A stretch of DNA of 29,115 bases, from positions 1 to 29,115 of the forward strand of contig JAIPDY010000006.1 of NCBI GenBank assembly GCA_021737445.1. The letters are read 5' to 3'. This document shows, one piece after another, positions 1-7,484 of this stretch. The notes under the pieces are model-generated. The model had not been told where the DNA came from. It did not search any database and saw nothing but the letters and a program-made list of their open reading frames with translations. The stretch comes from Desulfotignum sp. Its GTDB lineage: Bacteria; Desulfobacterota; Desulfobacteria; Desulfobacterales; Desulfobacteraceae. The position numbers were made by a program, and so were the translations under genes. Position 1 is the first letter of the stretch. The number at the start of each line of letters is the position of its first letter.

Positions 1-1357
1 CAGTAATGCCGTAGTGGGCCAGCAGTTTTTCCAGGCCGGTGTCAATGGGTTCGTACACGGGCATGCCCATGCCGCCCTGTGGCATGGTTTCCTTGAACGC
101 ATCACCGAAAAAGGCGATGTTGGTGCCTTTCATCAATGCCTGGTCGATCTGGAACAGTTCATAATCGGAAAACGGTTCTGTGGGTTTGGCAATGATCAGG
201 CAGTTGAGGCCGTCGGGAATGTCCTGATCCTGCAATGCAATCTGTCTGACATTGTACCTGGCAGACAGCAGGTTATTGAACACCTGCATTCCTGATCCCT
301 GCCGTCCCTGCATCATGGCTGCGCGGTCCGGGCCAAGGGTATGGGTGCCGTGATCTGCCAGAAATCCGATATCCTGGTTGATGCCGATCATTTTTTCCAG
401 GATGGCGGTGATATCCTGTTCCAGTGTATCCATGTCCGCCATCTGGTAGGTGGTACCGATAATAGGCAGGTCCACGGCCGTTATCAGCGGCAGACTGGCA
501 GACTGGTCCTTGTATTCCAGAACCAGGCCTGCGGCGCCCTGGCCCGGCGGGATGTTTTTTTCAGGAATGGCAGGCCAGGACAGGGCCATGAGATCATATC
601 TGTTACCGATGTTGTCCAGGGTCTGTTTATCGGTAATATCGGCGTGCTTAAATTTCAGGATACCCCGGCTTTTGGCGTTGATATCTGCAACGGTTTTTTT
701 TACGGCATCAGCCAGGCCCGGCAGGTTGTCCAGGCCGATGAGGGGTGCAATGGTGTTTAACGAAGAGGACAGATACAGGGTGGTTTCGACGGTATCTTTG
801 ATTCGCAGCAGGGCGGACACTTTGTTGTTGAGTTTCTGGATGGCTGTGGTTAATTGATATTCCAGTCCGTCTGTGGAGGTGACCGCATCGATTTTTTCAA
901 TGAGGTCTCCATGGATAAGCACAACTCCCATATAGGCGTTTTGAAATTTCAGTTCATCTTTTTCCATGATCCGGATCTGGATGGGGGAAATGCCATAGCT
1001 TTTTGCCATTTCCCGATTTTCGCCGGTCCGGGAGCTCAGGTCGCCCTCCTGTGAAGATACATTGTAAAACCGGTAATTGAACATCTGTCCGGCCCGGGCT
1101 GAGTATTCGTCCAGCAGATCCCGCAGATACCGTTCCGTGTTGTTGTGGGGGGCTGGCAGGTTTTTTGAAAAGAAAACCTTGACACTCAGGGGTTCAGATA
1201 AGGTGGCCACGGCTTTTTTGCTGGCCTCAGACAGAGAAAAAATCTTGTTGCCGGTCAGGTCAGCCCTGAAAAAAAGGGTCAGGCCGGCGATGTTCACCAA
1301 TACAATGGCTGTGATGTAGAGAATCAATTTGATATAAGGTTCTTTCAGGTGTCCCAT
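1..1357 (-). CDS. GldG-like ABC transporter auxiliary protein (3' part beyond window edge)
   Basis: Reading from ATG at 1357, the frame stays open to the window edge (about 452 codons), so the C-terminus is missing. A membrane segment at roughly residues 8-30 is followed by a motif resembling 'NKIFSLSEASKKAVATL' and then 'VFFSKNLPAPHNNTERYLRD'. These are typical of the GldG / ABC_transp_aux family, the extracytoplasmic partner of GldA-GldF type ABC systems. The start has an excellent AAGGAGG ribosome site seven bases upstream. It lies 9 bp after the permease gene and is the last visible gene of the operon that begins with the tandem-RHH gene at 3609. The substrate is unknown. The family is named after gliding motility in Bacteroidetes but is widespread in non-gliding bacteria, so a gliding role should not be assumed. 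Confidence 0.85.
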   Translation of the reverse strand, partial: MGHLKEPYIKLILYITAIVLVNIAGLTLFFRADLTGNKIFSLSEASKKAVATLSEPLSVKVFFSKNLPAPHNNTERYLRDLLDEYSARAGQMFNYRFYNVSSQEGDLSSRTGENREMAKSYGISPIQIRIMEKDELKFQNAYMGVVLIHGDLIEKIDAVTSTDGLEYQLTTAIQKLNNKVSALLRIKDTVETTLYLSSSLNTIAPLIGLDNLPGLADAVKKTVADINAKSRGILKFKHADITDKQTLDNIGNRYDLMALSWPAIPEKNIPPGQGAAGLVLEYKDQSASLPLITAVDLPIIGTTYQMADMDTLEQDITAILEKMIGINQDIGFLADHGTHTLGPDRAAMMQGRQGSGMQVFNNLLSARYNVRQIALQDQDIPDGLNCLIIAKPTEPFSDYELFQIDQALMKGTNIAFFGDAFKETMPQGGMGMPVYEPIDTGLEKLLAHYGIT

Positions 1358-1366
1358 GGTGCCTCC

Positions 1367-2071
1367 TTAATTTTTTTCCTGCATGACAAGATGGGTTGAG
1401 AAGAGAAAAATGACTATCAGGCTGATGAAATAGAGAATATCTCTGGTATCAAGGATCCCTTTGGAAAAATTGGTGAAATGGGAGCTGGCCCCGATATATT
1501 CGATGAAAGTCACAATTTTCGGGGGCATGAAAAACAGCATCCGGTTTAAGATGGTCAATGTAAAGCACAGGGCACACCCGATGATAAAAGCGATGATCTG
1601 ATTGCGGGTCAAAGCTGAGGCAAACAGACCCATGGCGCAATAGGCACCTGCCAGAAAAATGGCCCCCAGGTATCCCCCGGCAACCGGTCCCAGATCCAGA
1701 TCCCCGATAAAAGAGATGAACAAAGGGTAGGACAGGGTGGGTATGAGCATGGCCCCGGCAAATGCCGTGGCGGCAAAAAATTTGCCCAGGGCGATGTGAA
1801 AAAAGGAAACCGGCATGGTCAAAAGGGTTTCATATGATCCCACATTTCTTTCTTCGGCAAACAGCCGCATGGTAATGGCGGGAATAAAAAAGGAAAACAC
1901 AATGGGCAGCAGCGCGAAAAAATCCCGCAGGTCTGCCCGGCTGTAAATGAAAAAGGTGGAAAAGAAAAACCATCCGGTCACAATCAGAAACAGTGCGATC
2001 ACGATATAGGCAATGGGGGATATGAAATAATCTTTAAACTCTTTTATGGCAATGGTTTTAATCTGTGACAT
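1367..2071 (-). CDS. ABC-2 type permease, GldF-like
   Basis: This 234-residue protein is mostly hydrophobic, with about six predicted membrane spans. It opens with 'MSQIKTIAIKEFKDYFISP', the usual N-terminus of ABC-2 permeases of the GldF/NosY group. The 'FAEERNVGSYETLLTMPVS' stretch near residues 70-90 is the coupling region typical of this family. The start is 2 bp after the stop of the ATPase gene, with GGGAGG upstream. It should be the membrane-spanning half of an exporter whose ATPase is encoded at 2074-3018 and whose large auxiliary subunit is encoded at 1-1357. The transported substrate cannot be read from the sequence. Confidence 0.88.
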   Translation of the reverse strand: MSQIKTIAIKEFKDYFISPIAYIVIALFLIVTGWFFFSTFFIYSRADLRDFFALLPIVFSFFIPAITMRLFAEERNVGSYETLLTMPVSFFHIALGKFFAATAFAGAMLIPTLSYPLFISFIGDLDLGPVAGGYLGAIFLAGAYCAMGLFASALTRNQIIAFIIGCALCFTLTILNRMLFFMPPKIVTFIEYIGASSHFTNFSKGILDTRDILYFISLIVIFLFSTHLVMQEKN

Positions 2072-2073
2072 GG

Positions 2074-3018
2074 TCAGGCATCCTCCCGGGTCAGTTTCTG
2101 GAATATTTTTTCAAGGGCCTGGGCTTCTTTTGCAAGCTCCATGATGATCCAGTCGGTTTGTTTGATTTTCAGATAGATGTCAGGCCGCACATCCCGATTG
2201 GCCGGGCTCCGGATTTCAAAGCTCACCAGGCCGTCTTTCTCCGGTGCCAGGGCCGTGATCTCCAGTTGCTGGTCCATGGCAGTCAGAAAATCCTGTGCTT
2301 TTTGTGGATCAGGCCCTTTCAGGGTCAGCCGGATAAAGCTGTCGTGCAGTGCGCCTTTTTTGAGACTGGCGGTGGTGTCATCCGCCACCACCTTGCCTTT
2401 GTTGATGATCACGATGCGGTCGCAGGTGGCTTCTGCCTCACTGAGAATGTGGGTGGAAAATACAATCGTTTTTTCTTTGCCGATATTTCGGATAATGTCC
2501 CGGATTTCAGCGATCTGGTTCGGATCCAGCCCGGAGGTGGGTTCGTCCAGAATCAGAATTTCCGGGTCTGTCATCATGGCATGGGCAAGCCCCACCCGCT
2601 GTTTGAGTCCCTTGGACAGGGTGGCAATGGGTTTGTGCATGATACCTGACAGGCCGCACAGATCAGACAGGGCCTTGAACCGTTCCTGCTGTTGATTTTT
2701 ATTGGCAAGGCCTTTGAGTTCTGCCACATAGGTCAGGTAATCATAAACCAGCATATTGTGGTATAACGGGGCGGATTCAGGCAGATATCCGATCAGGGAC
2801 TTGATTTTCAGCGTATCCTGGGGCATGTGAAGATCTTTTACCGAAATCCGGCCGGATGTGGGTCTGAAATACCCGGTGAGCATTCGCAGGGCAGTCGTTT
2901 TTCCCGCACCGTTGGGTCCCAGCAATCCCAGGATTTCTCCGGGCCGGACCGACAGTGTGACATGATCCACTGCGCAAAAGTCATTGTAGTATTTGGTCAG
3001 GTCTTGAATTTCTATCAA
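2074..3018 (-). CDS. ABC transporter ATP-binding protein, GldA-like
   Basis: A 314-residue ABC ATPase. Walker A is 'GPNGAGKTT' near residue 34, the signature is 'LSKGLKQRVGLAHAMM' near 138, and Walker B is 'ILILDEPTSGLDP' near 155. The C-terminal extension of about 100 residues is normal for ABC-2 exporter ATPases. The start codon is TTG at 3018, supported by an ideal AAGGAGG ribosome site six bases upstream; no nearby ATG fits better. It lies 15 bp downstream of the tandem-RHH gene and directly upstream of the permease gene, so all four genes are probably cotranscribed. It supplies energy to the GldF/GldG-like complex. Confidence 0.92.
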   Translation of the reverse strand: MIEIQDLTKYYNDFCAVDHVTLSVRPGEILGLLGPNGAGKTTALRMLTGYFRPTSGRISVKDLHMPQDTLKIKSLIGYLPESAPLYHNMLVYDYLTYVAELKGLANKNQQQERFKALSDLCGLSGIMHKPIATLSKGLKQRVGLAHAMMTDPEILILDEPTSGLDPNQIAEIRDIIRNIGKEKTIVFSTHILSEAEATCDRIVIINKGKVVADDTTASLKKGALHDSFIRLTLKGPDPQKAQDFLTAMDQQLEITALAPEKDGLVSFEIRSPANRDVRPDIYLKIKQTDWIIMELAKEAQALEKIFQKLTREDA

Positions 3019-3033
3019 TTGCGCCTCCTTAGG

Positions 3034-3609
3034 TTAAAAGTCTTCCAGAACCTGGCTTTTCTTTAAAAACGCCTGGAGATCCTCAGCTGTCTTCCGGGCT
3101 GCGTGAACCGCTTTTCCCAGGTGACGGCAGAACGGATCATCTTTTCCCAGAGTGCCGGCCACAGACCGGTAAAGCTGCTCGCCTTTTTCAAAGTGGGCCA
3201 TGATCTCGGCAGCCAGCTTCTTGCGCTGGGCATGGCGTATTTTTTCACTTTGAATCACCGATTCCAGTTTTTGCACCGCATATTCCACAAGGGCGTCTCT
3301 GGGCATGTCATGGGCCTGGGAAACAGCGCTTAACGCATCAATGGTTCTGCGGCTCATGACAAAGGTTTTCTGACGTCTGGGAAGTTTTTCAAACTGCCTG
3401 ATCCGGATGGACCGGGCCAGTTTTTCCATATGGCTCATATCTTCGATGATGTGGTCAAACAGCGATTTTTGTTTGATACCCATGTGAACCGCCACCAGAC
3501 CGATGGCATCAATGGCTTTCTGGGACAGTTTAAAGGTTGCCCTGACAGACTGTCTTCCCCGCAGGTCAAACACGGACGGCCCTGAAACCGGATCCTCGGG
3601 CTTTGGCAT
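3034..3609 (-). CDS. Protein with two tandem ribbon-helix-helix-like repeats; putative transcriptional regulator
   Basis: A 191-residue protein with no family name I can give. ATG at 3609 is chosen because AGGAGGG lies just upstream; a longer reading to 3654 has no ribosome site. Residues about 23-58 and 80-115 align with each other without gaps over 36 positions. Both read as short strand, helix, helix: 'RATFKLSQKAIDAIGLVAVH' and 'QKTFVMSRRTIDALSAVSQA', sharing TF, S, IDA and V. This is the shape of a ribbon-helix-helix DNA-binding unit present twice in one chain. Residues about 120-191 are basic and predicted helical. It precedes the GldA/F/G-like operon by 15 bp and has an imperfect palindrome over its promoter region, so autoregulation and control of the exporter are inferred. 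Function is not proven. Confidence 0.7.
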   Translation of the reverse strand: MPKPEDPVSGPSVFDLRGRQSVRATFKLSQKAIDAIGLVAVHMGIKQKSLFDHIIEDMSHMEKLARSIRIRQFEKLPRRQKTFVMSRRTIDALSAVSQAHDMPRDALVEYAVQKLESVIQSEKIRHAQRKKLAAEIMAHFEKGEQLYRSVAGTLGKDDPFCRHLGKAVHAARKTAEDLQAFLKKSQVLEDF

Positions 3610-3668
3610 ATATATCCCTCCTTTTAGAATGTCCATATTATTAAAACAGGTCATTCATAAAAGTAATG

Positions 3669-3704
3669 AAGATTTATCGTGTCAGAAACTGTACAATAAA
3701 TCTT
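3669..3704. promoter_or_regulatory. 12-nt imperfect inverted repeat, candidate operator of the tandem-RHH gene
   Basis: AAGATTTATCGT (3669-3680) and ACAATAAATCTT (3693-3704) are reverse complements with one mismatch, separated by 12 bases. The element lies 60-95 bp upstream of the regulator start and overlaps its best promoter match. It could instead be a weak transcript-end hairpin for the ecf operon ending at 3733, but no T-tract follows on that strand. Confidence 0.5.
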
Positions 3705-3716
3705 ATGCCAGATCAA
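3688..3716 (-). promoter_or_regulatory. Possible sigma70 promoter for the tandem-RHH/Gld-like operon
   Basis: On the minus strand TTGATC (3716-3711) and TACAGT (3693-3688) are separated by 17 bases. The -10 match is weak. The -10 box sits inside the inverted repeat at 3669-3704, which would suit repression. Confidence 0.35.
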
Positions 3717-3732
3717 CCACAAATTTGTGTTG

Positions 3733-4521
3733 TTACCAAAATATCATTTTGAAAAAAGAGCTGTGGGACAGGCCCACCATAAGCAGGCACAGACCGGTTC
3801 CGGCTGCCATGGAAAGTGTGTTTCTGCCGCCGGTTTCAAATTCAAGATCGGTTCTGTCTTCTGAGTAGCACCTGGCATCCATTGCCAGGCAGAGCCGGTC
3901 GGCGGCCATAAAGGTTTTTTTCAGTACCGGCAGGGTCTGGCAGCGGATTCTGCGGATGGGGTTTTTATGCAGGTTGCCGCACCGGGCGTTCACTGCATCT
4001 GCTGTTTGCCCAGCCTGGCTCAGTATCAGGGGTAAAAATCGCAGAAACAGGCTGATCATGATTGCCACCTGCTTTTCCGGCACAAAAGGAACAGGTTTTA
4101 AAAACCACTGGGCCGCACTTTTCAGGTCTGCCGGACGGGTGGTGGCGGAAAACAGCAGACCGGTCATCATGACCAGAAAAAAACGCATGGCCACCAGTGC
4201 CCCCTGGGCCAGGCCCTCTTTTGTGGCAACAATGCCGGAAAAGGAAAAAACAGGATCTCCGGGGATGGTCAGGGCCCTGGCCGCAAACATGATGCCCAGC
4301 AGCAAAATGAACCATTTTAACTGGCCCAGAAGCTGCGGCAAAGAGATGCCGATGGTCCGGGTCAGCAAAGACAGCACCAGAAAGCAGGCCAGACATCCGG
4401 CAAATCCGGATGTGAAAAGGGCCAGGCTTACCATGCAGACCAGCGCGGTCTTGTGCCGGACATCCAGGCGGTGCAGGGTTGTGGTCCCGGCGCAAAAGGT
4501 AAACAGGGTCAGGTTTGCCAT
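3733..4521 (-). CDS. ecfT: Energy-coupling factor transporter transmembrane protein EcfT (BioN-like)
   Basis: A 262-residue CbiQ/EcfT-family membrane protein with about five hydrophobic spans. It is the scaffold that couples ATP hydrolysis to the substrate-binding S component. The two cytoplasmic coupling motifs, usually Ala-Arg-Gly, read 'NARC' near residue 173 and 'MDARCYSED' near residue 215. It overlaps the ecfA gene by 13 bp. With BioY encoded just upstream it most likely forms a biotin importer (BioMNY type). Because solitary BioY can also use shared ECF modules, the substrate is inferred from the neighbourhood. Confidence 0.9.
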   Translation of the reverse strand: MANLTLFTFCAGTTTLHRLDVRHKTALVCMVSLALFTSGFAGCLACFLVLSLLTRTIGISLPQLLGQLKWFILLLGIMFAARALTIPGDPVFSFSGIVATKEGLAQGALVAMRFFLVMMTGLLFSATTRPADLKSAAQWFLKPVPFVPEKQVAIMISLFLRFLPLILSQAGQTADAVNARCGNLHKNPIRRIRCQTLPVLKKTFMAADRLCLAMDARCYSEDRTDLEFETGGRNTLSMAAGTGLCLLMVGLSHSSFFKMIFW

Positions 4522-5264
4522 GGCGGTTTTTTATATCCCATGCGGGAAAAACAGGGTTCTTTTACACCACAGGCTGCCAGATGACCCAGCAGATCTTCAG
4601 GCCGTCCGTCCCTTGACAGGCGGCCCTTGCTGTCCATGATGATGATCCGGGTGGCACAGGTGATCACATCCTCCACCTCATGGGTGGCCATGATAATGGT
4701 CTGGCCCTCCTGGTTCAATTCAGAGATGATGCCAACCAATGCTTTGGATGACGGATAATCCAGGTTGGCAAACGGTTCATCCAGCACGATGATTTCCGGG
4801 TCCATGACCAGGATACCGGCAATGGTCAGCCTGCGTTTTTCCCCGCCGGACAGGGTGGCGGGATTCCGGTCCGCAAGATGGGACAGATCCATCCGTGCCA
4901 GGGTCTGGGTGACCTTTTCCCGGATCAGGGGGCGGGGGATTTTCAGGTTTTCGGGTCCGAACGCCACCTCATCAAATACCGTGTCCCCCACAATCTGGGT
5001 GTCCGCATCCTGGAACACCATGCCGATGGTTTTCCTGGCAAAAACAATATCTGATGTTACCGGGCGGCCGTGCAGCCTTACCTCTCCGGATGAAGGCCTG
5101 ACAAGGGCATTGAGGTGCCGGATCAAAGTGGTTTTCCCGGACCCGTTGGGACCTGCCAGCAAAATGAACTCTCCGGGGAACACACGCAGGCAGATATCAT
5201 AAATACCGGAGCCGGCAGTAAATTCATGGGTCAGATGATCTATTTCCAGAAGGGGCCGGGGCAT
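4509..5264 (-). CDS. ecfA: ECF transporter ATPase EcfA (BioM-like)
   Basis: A 251-residue ABC ATPase. Walker A 'GPNGSGKTT' is near residue 38, the Q-loop region 'VFQDADTQIVGDTVFDEVAFG' near 83 is diagnostic of ECF/cobalt-type ATPases, the signature 'LSGGEKRRLTIAG' is near 137, and Walker B 'IIVLDEPFANLD' is near 158. Only one ATPase gene is present, so a homodimer with EcfT is expected. The gene starts 6 bp after bioY and overlaps ecfT, placing it in the birA-bioY-ecfA-ecfT operon. It powers uptake of biotin through BioY. Confidence 0.92.
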   Translation of the reverse strand: MPRPLLEIDHLTHEFTAGSGIYDICLRVFPGEFILLAGPNGSGKTTLIRHLNALVRPSSGEVRLHGRPVTSDIVFARKTIGMVFQDADTQIVGDTVFDEVAFGPENLKIPRPLIREKVTQTLARMDLSHLADRNPATLSGGEKRRLTIAGILVMDPEIIVLDEPFANLDYPSSKALVGIISELNQEGQTIIMATHEVEDVITCATRIIIMDSKGRLSRDGRPEDLLGHLAACGVKEPCFSRMGYKKPPWQT

Positions 5265-5270
5265 GGCAGG

Positions 5271-5804
5271 CTATAGTTTGACCAGAGGCCGGATTTTTTT
5301 TGCGATGACAGCAGCTGCCGCGATTTTGACGGCATCGCCCAAAAGAAACGGCAGCATGCCGGCGGATACCGCCTTTCCCCAGGACATGGAAAACGCAATT
5401 TTCAGCCATGGCACACCGGCCGCATAAACAACCACAGACCCTGCAGCCATGGCCAGGATATCTCCGGCAGGCTTTTTCCCCAGGGTTTTGGACAAAACCC
5501 CGGTGACCAGAACCGCAGGCAGGTATCCCAGAAGATATCCGCCGGTGGGGCCCAACAATTTGCCGATGCCTGAGGTGCCGCCGGCAAACACCGGGAGCCC
5601 TGCCAGACCCACCAAAAGATATACCGCCACACAGGCAGTCCCCCGGGCCGGTCCCAGTATCAGCCCGGCCAGCAGAACAAACATATTCTGGAGTACAATG
5701 GGTACCGGCCCGATGGGTATAGTGATAAACGCACCCACAGTTATGAGGGCCACAAAAAGGGAGGTGTATACCATGGGCCGCAATGTATCGGTCTGGGAGA
5801 TCAT
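5271..5804 (-). CDS. bioY: Biotin transporter substrate-binding component BioY
   Basis: A 177-residue, very hydrophobic protein of the BioY family, the S component that binds biotin in ECF transporters. ATG at 5804 is preferred because AAAAGGAAAC precedes it, it gives the usual family length, and it lies 10 bp after the birA stop. The longer frame to 5867 only reads through birA. Recognisable family stretches include 'GAFITIPIGPVPIVLQNMFV' near residues 24-43 and 'GPTGGYLLGYLPAVLVTGVL' in the middle. Location next to a biotin ligase/repressor gene with a candidate biotin operator agrees with the assignment. Confidence 0.93.
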   Translation of the reverse strand: MISQTDTLRPMVYTSLFVALITVGAFITIPIGPVPIVLQNMFVLLAGLILGPARGTACVAVYLLVGLAGLPVFAGGTSGIGKLLGPTGGYLLGYLPAVLVTGVLSKTLGKKPAGDILAMAAGSVVVYAAGVPWLKIAFSMSWGKAVSAGMLPFLLGDAVKIAAAAVIAKKIRPLVKL

Positions 5805-5814
5805 ATGTTTCCTT

Positions 5815-6762
5815 TTATGCATGAAAGCAGTCGCCATAAATAATTTTATGGATCTGCCGGTTATCATCTTTCACCATCAGGGTGCCGGTATCATCCACAT
5901 CCATGGCCATGCCCTCAACGGTCTTGTGTCGGGTTTCCACCCTCACCCTGGCCCCGATGGTGGCGGTGCGTTTTTTCCATGCCCCCATGATGGCTGCCGG
6001 ATCCATATCACGGGTCAAAGCAGTAAACTGTCTGAGAAATTCAACCAGGATTTTTTTTCTGGATACCGGCCGGCCCAGGGCCTGTTGAAGTGATATGGCC
6101 GCAAATGAATCCGATGCCGGGGTGTTGTTGACATTGATACCGATACCCACCAACAGAAACCGGATCATGTCTGCCTGGGTTTCAATTTCAGACAGCAGCC
6201 CCACAAGTTTTTTGCCGTTCAAAAGCAGGTCATTGGGCCATTTGACCCGGACATCCCGGCCAAAAAGTGTCTCAAGGGTCAAAGACAGGCTCAGGGATGC
6301 GGCAAAATTGTACAGATATGCCAGAGGCGGAGGGGTATCCGGAACCAGAATCAGGGTGAACCACAACCCCCCTGGTCCGGATTCCCATATCCGGTTGAGA
6401 CGTCCTCTGCCATGGGTCTGGTGTTCCGCCACCACACAGCTTAAGTGCGGCACACCCTGTCTGGCCAGTTCCCTGGCCTTGTCCATGGTGGTGGCAACCT
6501 GTGGAAAATAAAAAATCCGGTCGGATAAAGGTCTGTCAAAGCAGAAAGGCAAAAGCAGGTCATCCGGGTCAGGCAGAAAATACCCTTTGGGGCAGGGTTC
6601 AATTTTGAATCCCTCTTTTTTCAGGGCATTGATATGTTTCCATACCGCCACCCGGGAGATGCCGGTTATACCACTGAGCTGTACGCCGGAAACCGTGCCG
6701 CCATTTTCTTTGTACAGAGCAGCCAGGATCTTCTGGCGCATGTTTTGTATCTGGTTAACCAT
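5815..6762 (-). CDS. birA: Bifunctional biotin-[acetyl-CoA-carboxylase] ligase / biotin operon repressor BirA
   Basis: A 315-residue BirA with an N-terminal winged helix (residues about 8-62) of the HTH_11 type, then the ligase domain. The biotinyl-AMP-binding loop 'GRGRLNRIWESGPGGLWF' is at about 118-135 and 'KWPNDLLLNGKKLVGLL' is near 180. It attaches biotin to carboxylases and, because the DNA-binding domain is present, should repress the biotin regulon when loaded with biotinyl-AMP. ATG 6762 is the longest start, but neither it nor ATG 6741 ('MRQK...') has a clear ribosome site. The candidate operator at 6754-6782 overlaps ATG 6762, which favours 6741 as the true start. It is the first gene of the biotin operon. 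Confidence 0.93.
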   Translation of the reverse strand: MVNQIQNMRQKILAALYKENGGTVSGVQLSGITGISRVAVWKHINALKKEGFKIEPCPKGYFLPDPDDLLLPFCFDRPLSDRIFYFPQVATTMDKARELARQGVPHLSCVVAEHQTHGRGRLNRIWESGPGGLWFTLILVPDTPPPLAYLYNFAASLSLSLTLETLFGRDVRVKWPNDLLLNGKKLVGLLSEIETQADMIRFLLVGIGINVNNTPASDSFAAISLQQALGRPVSRKKILVEFLRQFTALTRDMDPAAIMGAWKKRTATIGARVRVETRHKTVEGMAMDVDDTGTLMVKDDNRQIHKIIYGDCFHA

Positions 6763-6782
6763 AATAGAGAAATATGGTTAAC
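6754..6782. promoter_or_regulatory. BirA-operator-like inverted repeat
   Basis: GTTAACC (6754-6760), 15 bases, then GGTTAAC (6776-6782) is a perfect 7-nt inverted repeat. It resembles the known BirA signal, two half-sites close to GTAAACC/GGTTTAC spaced by 14-15 bases. It lies at the birA start, and the spacer holds a TATTAT -10-like box on the minus strand, so BirA would block its own transcription. Confidence 0.65.
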
Positions 6783-6837
6783 AGAATGTCGGTAACCGGT
6801 CAAGAAAAATATGCGTGTAACCATTTTTTTGTTTTTC

Positions 6838-6866
6838 TTGAACCTGTCTGCCATCTGTTTTATAAC
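6838..6866 (+). promoter_or_regulatory. sigma70-type promoter of the orphan gene at 6901
   Basis: TTGAAC (6838-6843), 17-base spacer, TATAAC (6861-6866). A start of transcription near 6873 leaves room for the AAGGAAAG ribosome site before ATG 6901 and argues against the longer start at 6811. Confidence 0.6.
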
Positions 6867-6900
6867 CGGTAAACAAAATGTAAAAAAAGGAAAGTCAGGC

Positions 6901-7440
6901 ATGCAGATATTCAGACAGATACTGCCCCATGCATCGGATTTCAAGCGTTTCTGGAAAGAAGCCGGGCCCTTTGCATTTGCATTGACCAGCGCTGAATTTC
7001 CACCTGTGCTCCTGGAACCTGAAGAGTGGATTTTCGGTCACACTGCCAGGGATGTGCTAAAGGAGTTAATGGGGTTCAACCGGAAAAAAATGGCATTTTT
7101 AAGGACGGGGTTCAACCCGGACAACCCGGACATCCTGCGTCCTGACAACCTGATTTCCTGGAAAATCAGCCATTTTCCCCGGGAATGGAACCATATGAGG
7201 TCTGATTTTTTTATTCCCGACGGACATCTGACCCGGGTGGTGACAGACAGCATCAGCGCCGCACCCGGCCTAAAGGATGAAAAACAGCAGGTGACGGCAG
7301 CTTTTTTTACGCTTTTGGAAAACCATCTGGAGACAATGGGATATGTTCTGTTAAAACCCCGGGGCAGTTCAAAATATGCTGCCATTCATAAATATCTTTC
7401 TGAATGGGAGGCAGATGAATCAGATGCAGGCCTGCTGTAA
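6901..7440 (+). CDS. Hypothetical protein, family not recognised
   Basis: A 179-residue protein I cannot place in a family. It has no signal peptide with the chosen start, no obvious membrane span and no cysteine. It is rich in aromatic residues (repeated F, W) and has a basic C-terminal segment ('LLKPRGSSKYAAIHKYLSEW') near residues 149-168. ATG 6901 is supported by AAGGAAAG upstream and a promoter at 6838-6866. A start at ATG 6811 would add a hydrophobic, signal-like leader, but it lies upstream of that promoter and has no ribosome site. It is divergent from birA and convergent with the ATP-grasp gene, so it is probably a single-gene transcript. Confidence 0.7.
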   Translation: MQIFRQILPHASDFKRFWKEAGPFAFALTSAEFPPVLLEPEEWIFGHTARDVLKELMGFNRKKMAFLRTGFNPDNPDILRPDNLISWKISHFPREWNHMRSDFFIPDGHLTRVVTDSISAAPGLKDEKQQVTAAFFTLLENHLETMGYVLLKPRGSSKYAAIHKYLSEWEADESDAGLL

Positions 7441-7456
7441 CAGGCCGGATCTGCCG

Positions 7457-7481
7457 GGCAGTAAAGTGCCTGTCTTTTTTT
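7457..7481 (+). terminator. Weak intrinsic terminator candidate
   Basis: GGCA-GTAAAG-TGCC followed by GTC and seven T residues, just after the orphan gene. The stem is only 4-5 bp, so strength is doubtful. Confidence 0.3.
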
Positions 7482-7484
7482 GTC

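Noticed and set aside
3610..3654. Longer start of the tandem-RHH gene at 3654
   Set aside because: The extra residues cover the ribosome site AGGAGGG of ATG 3609 and have no initiation signal of their own.
3956..4639. Antisense ORF of 227 residues over ecfT/ecfA
   Set aside because: No family features; the opposite strand encodes clear EcfT and EcfA proteins.
6811..6900. Signal-peptide-like extension of the orphan gene from ATG 6811
   Set aside because: No ribosome site, and the best promoter lies downstream of this ATG; the hydrophobic look comes from an A+T-rich promoter region.
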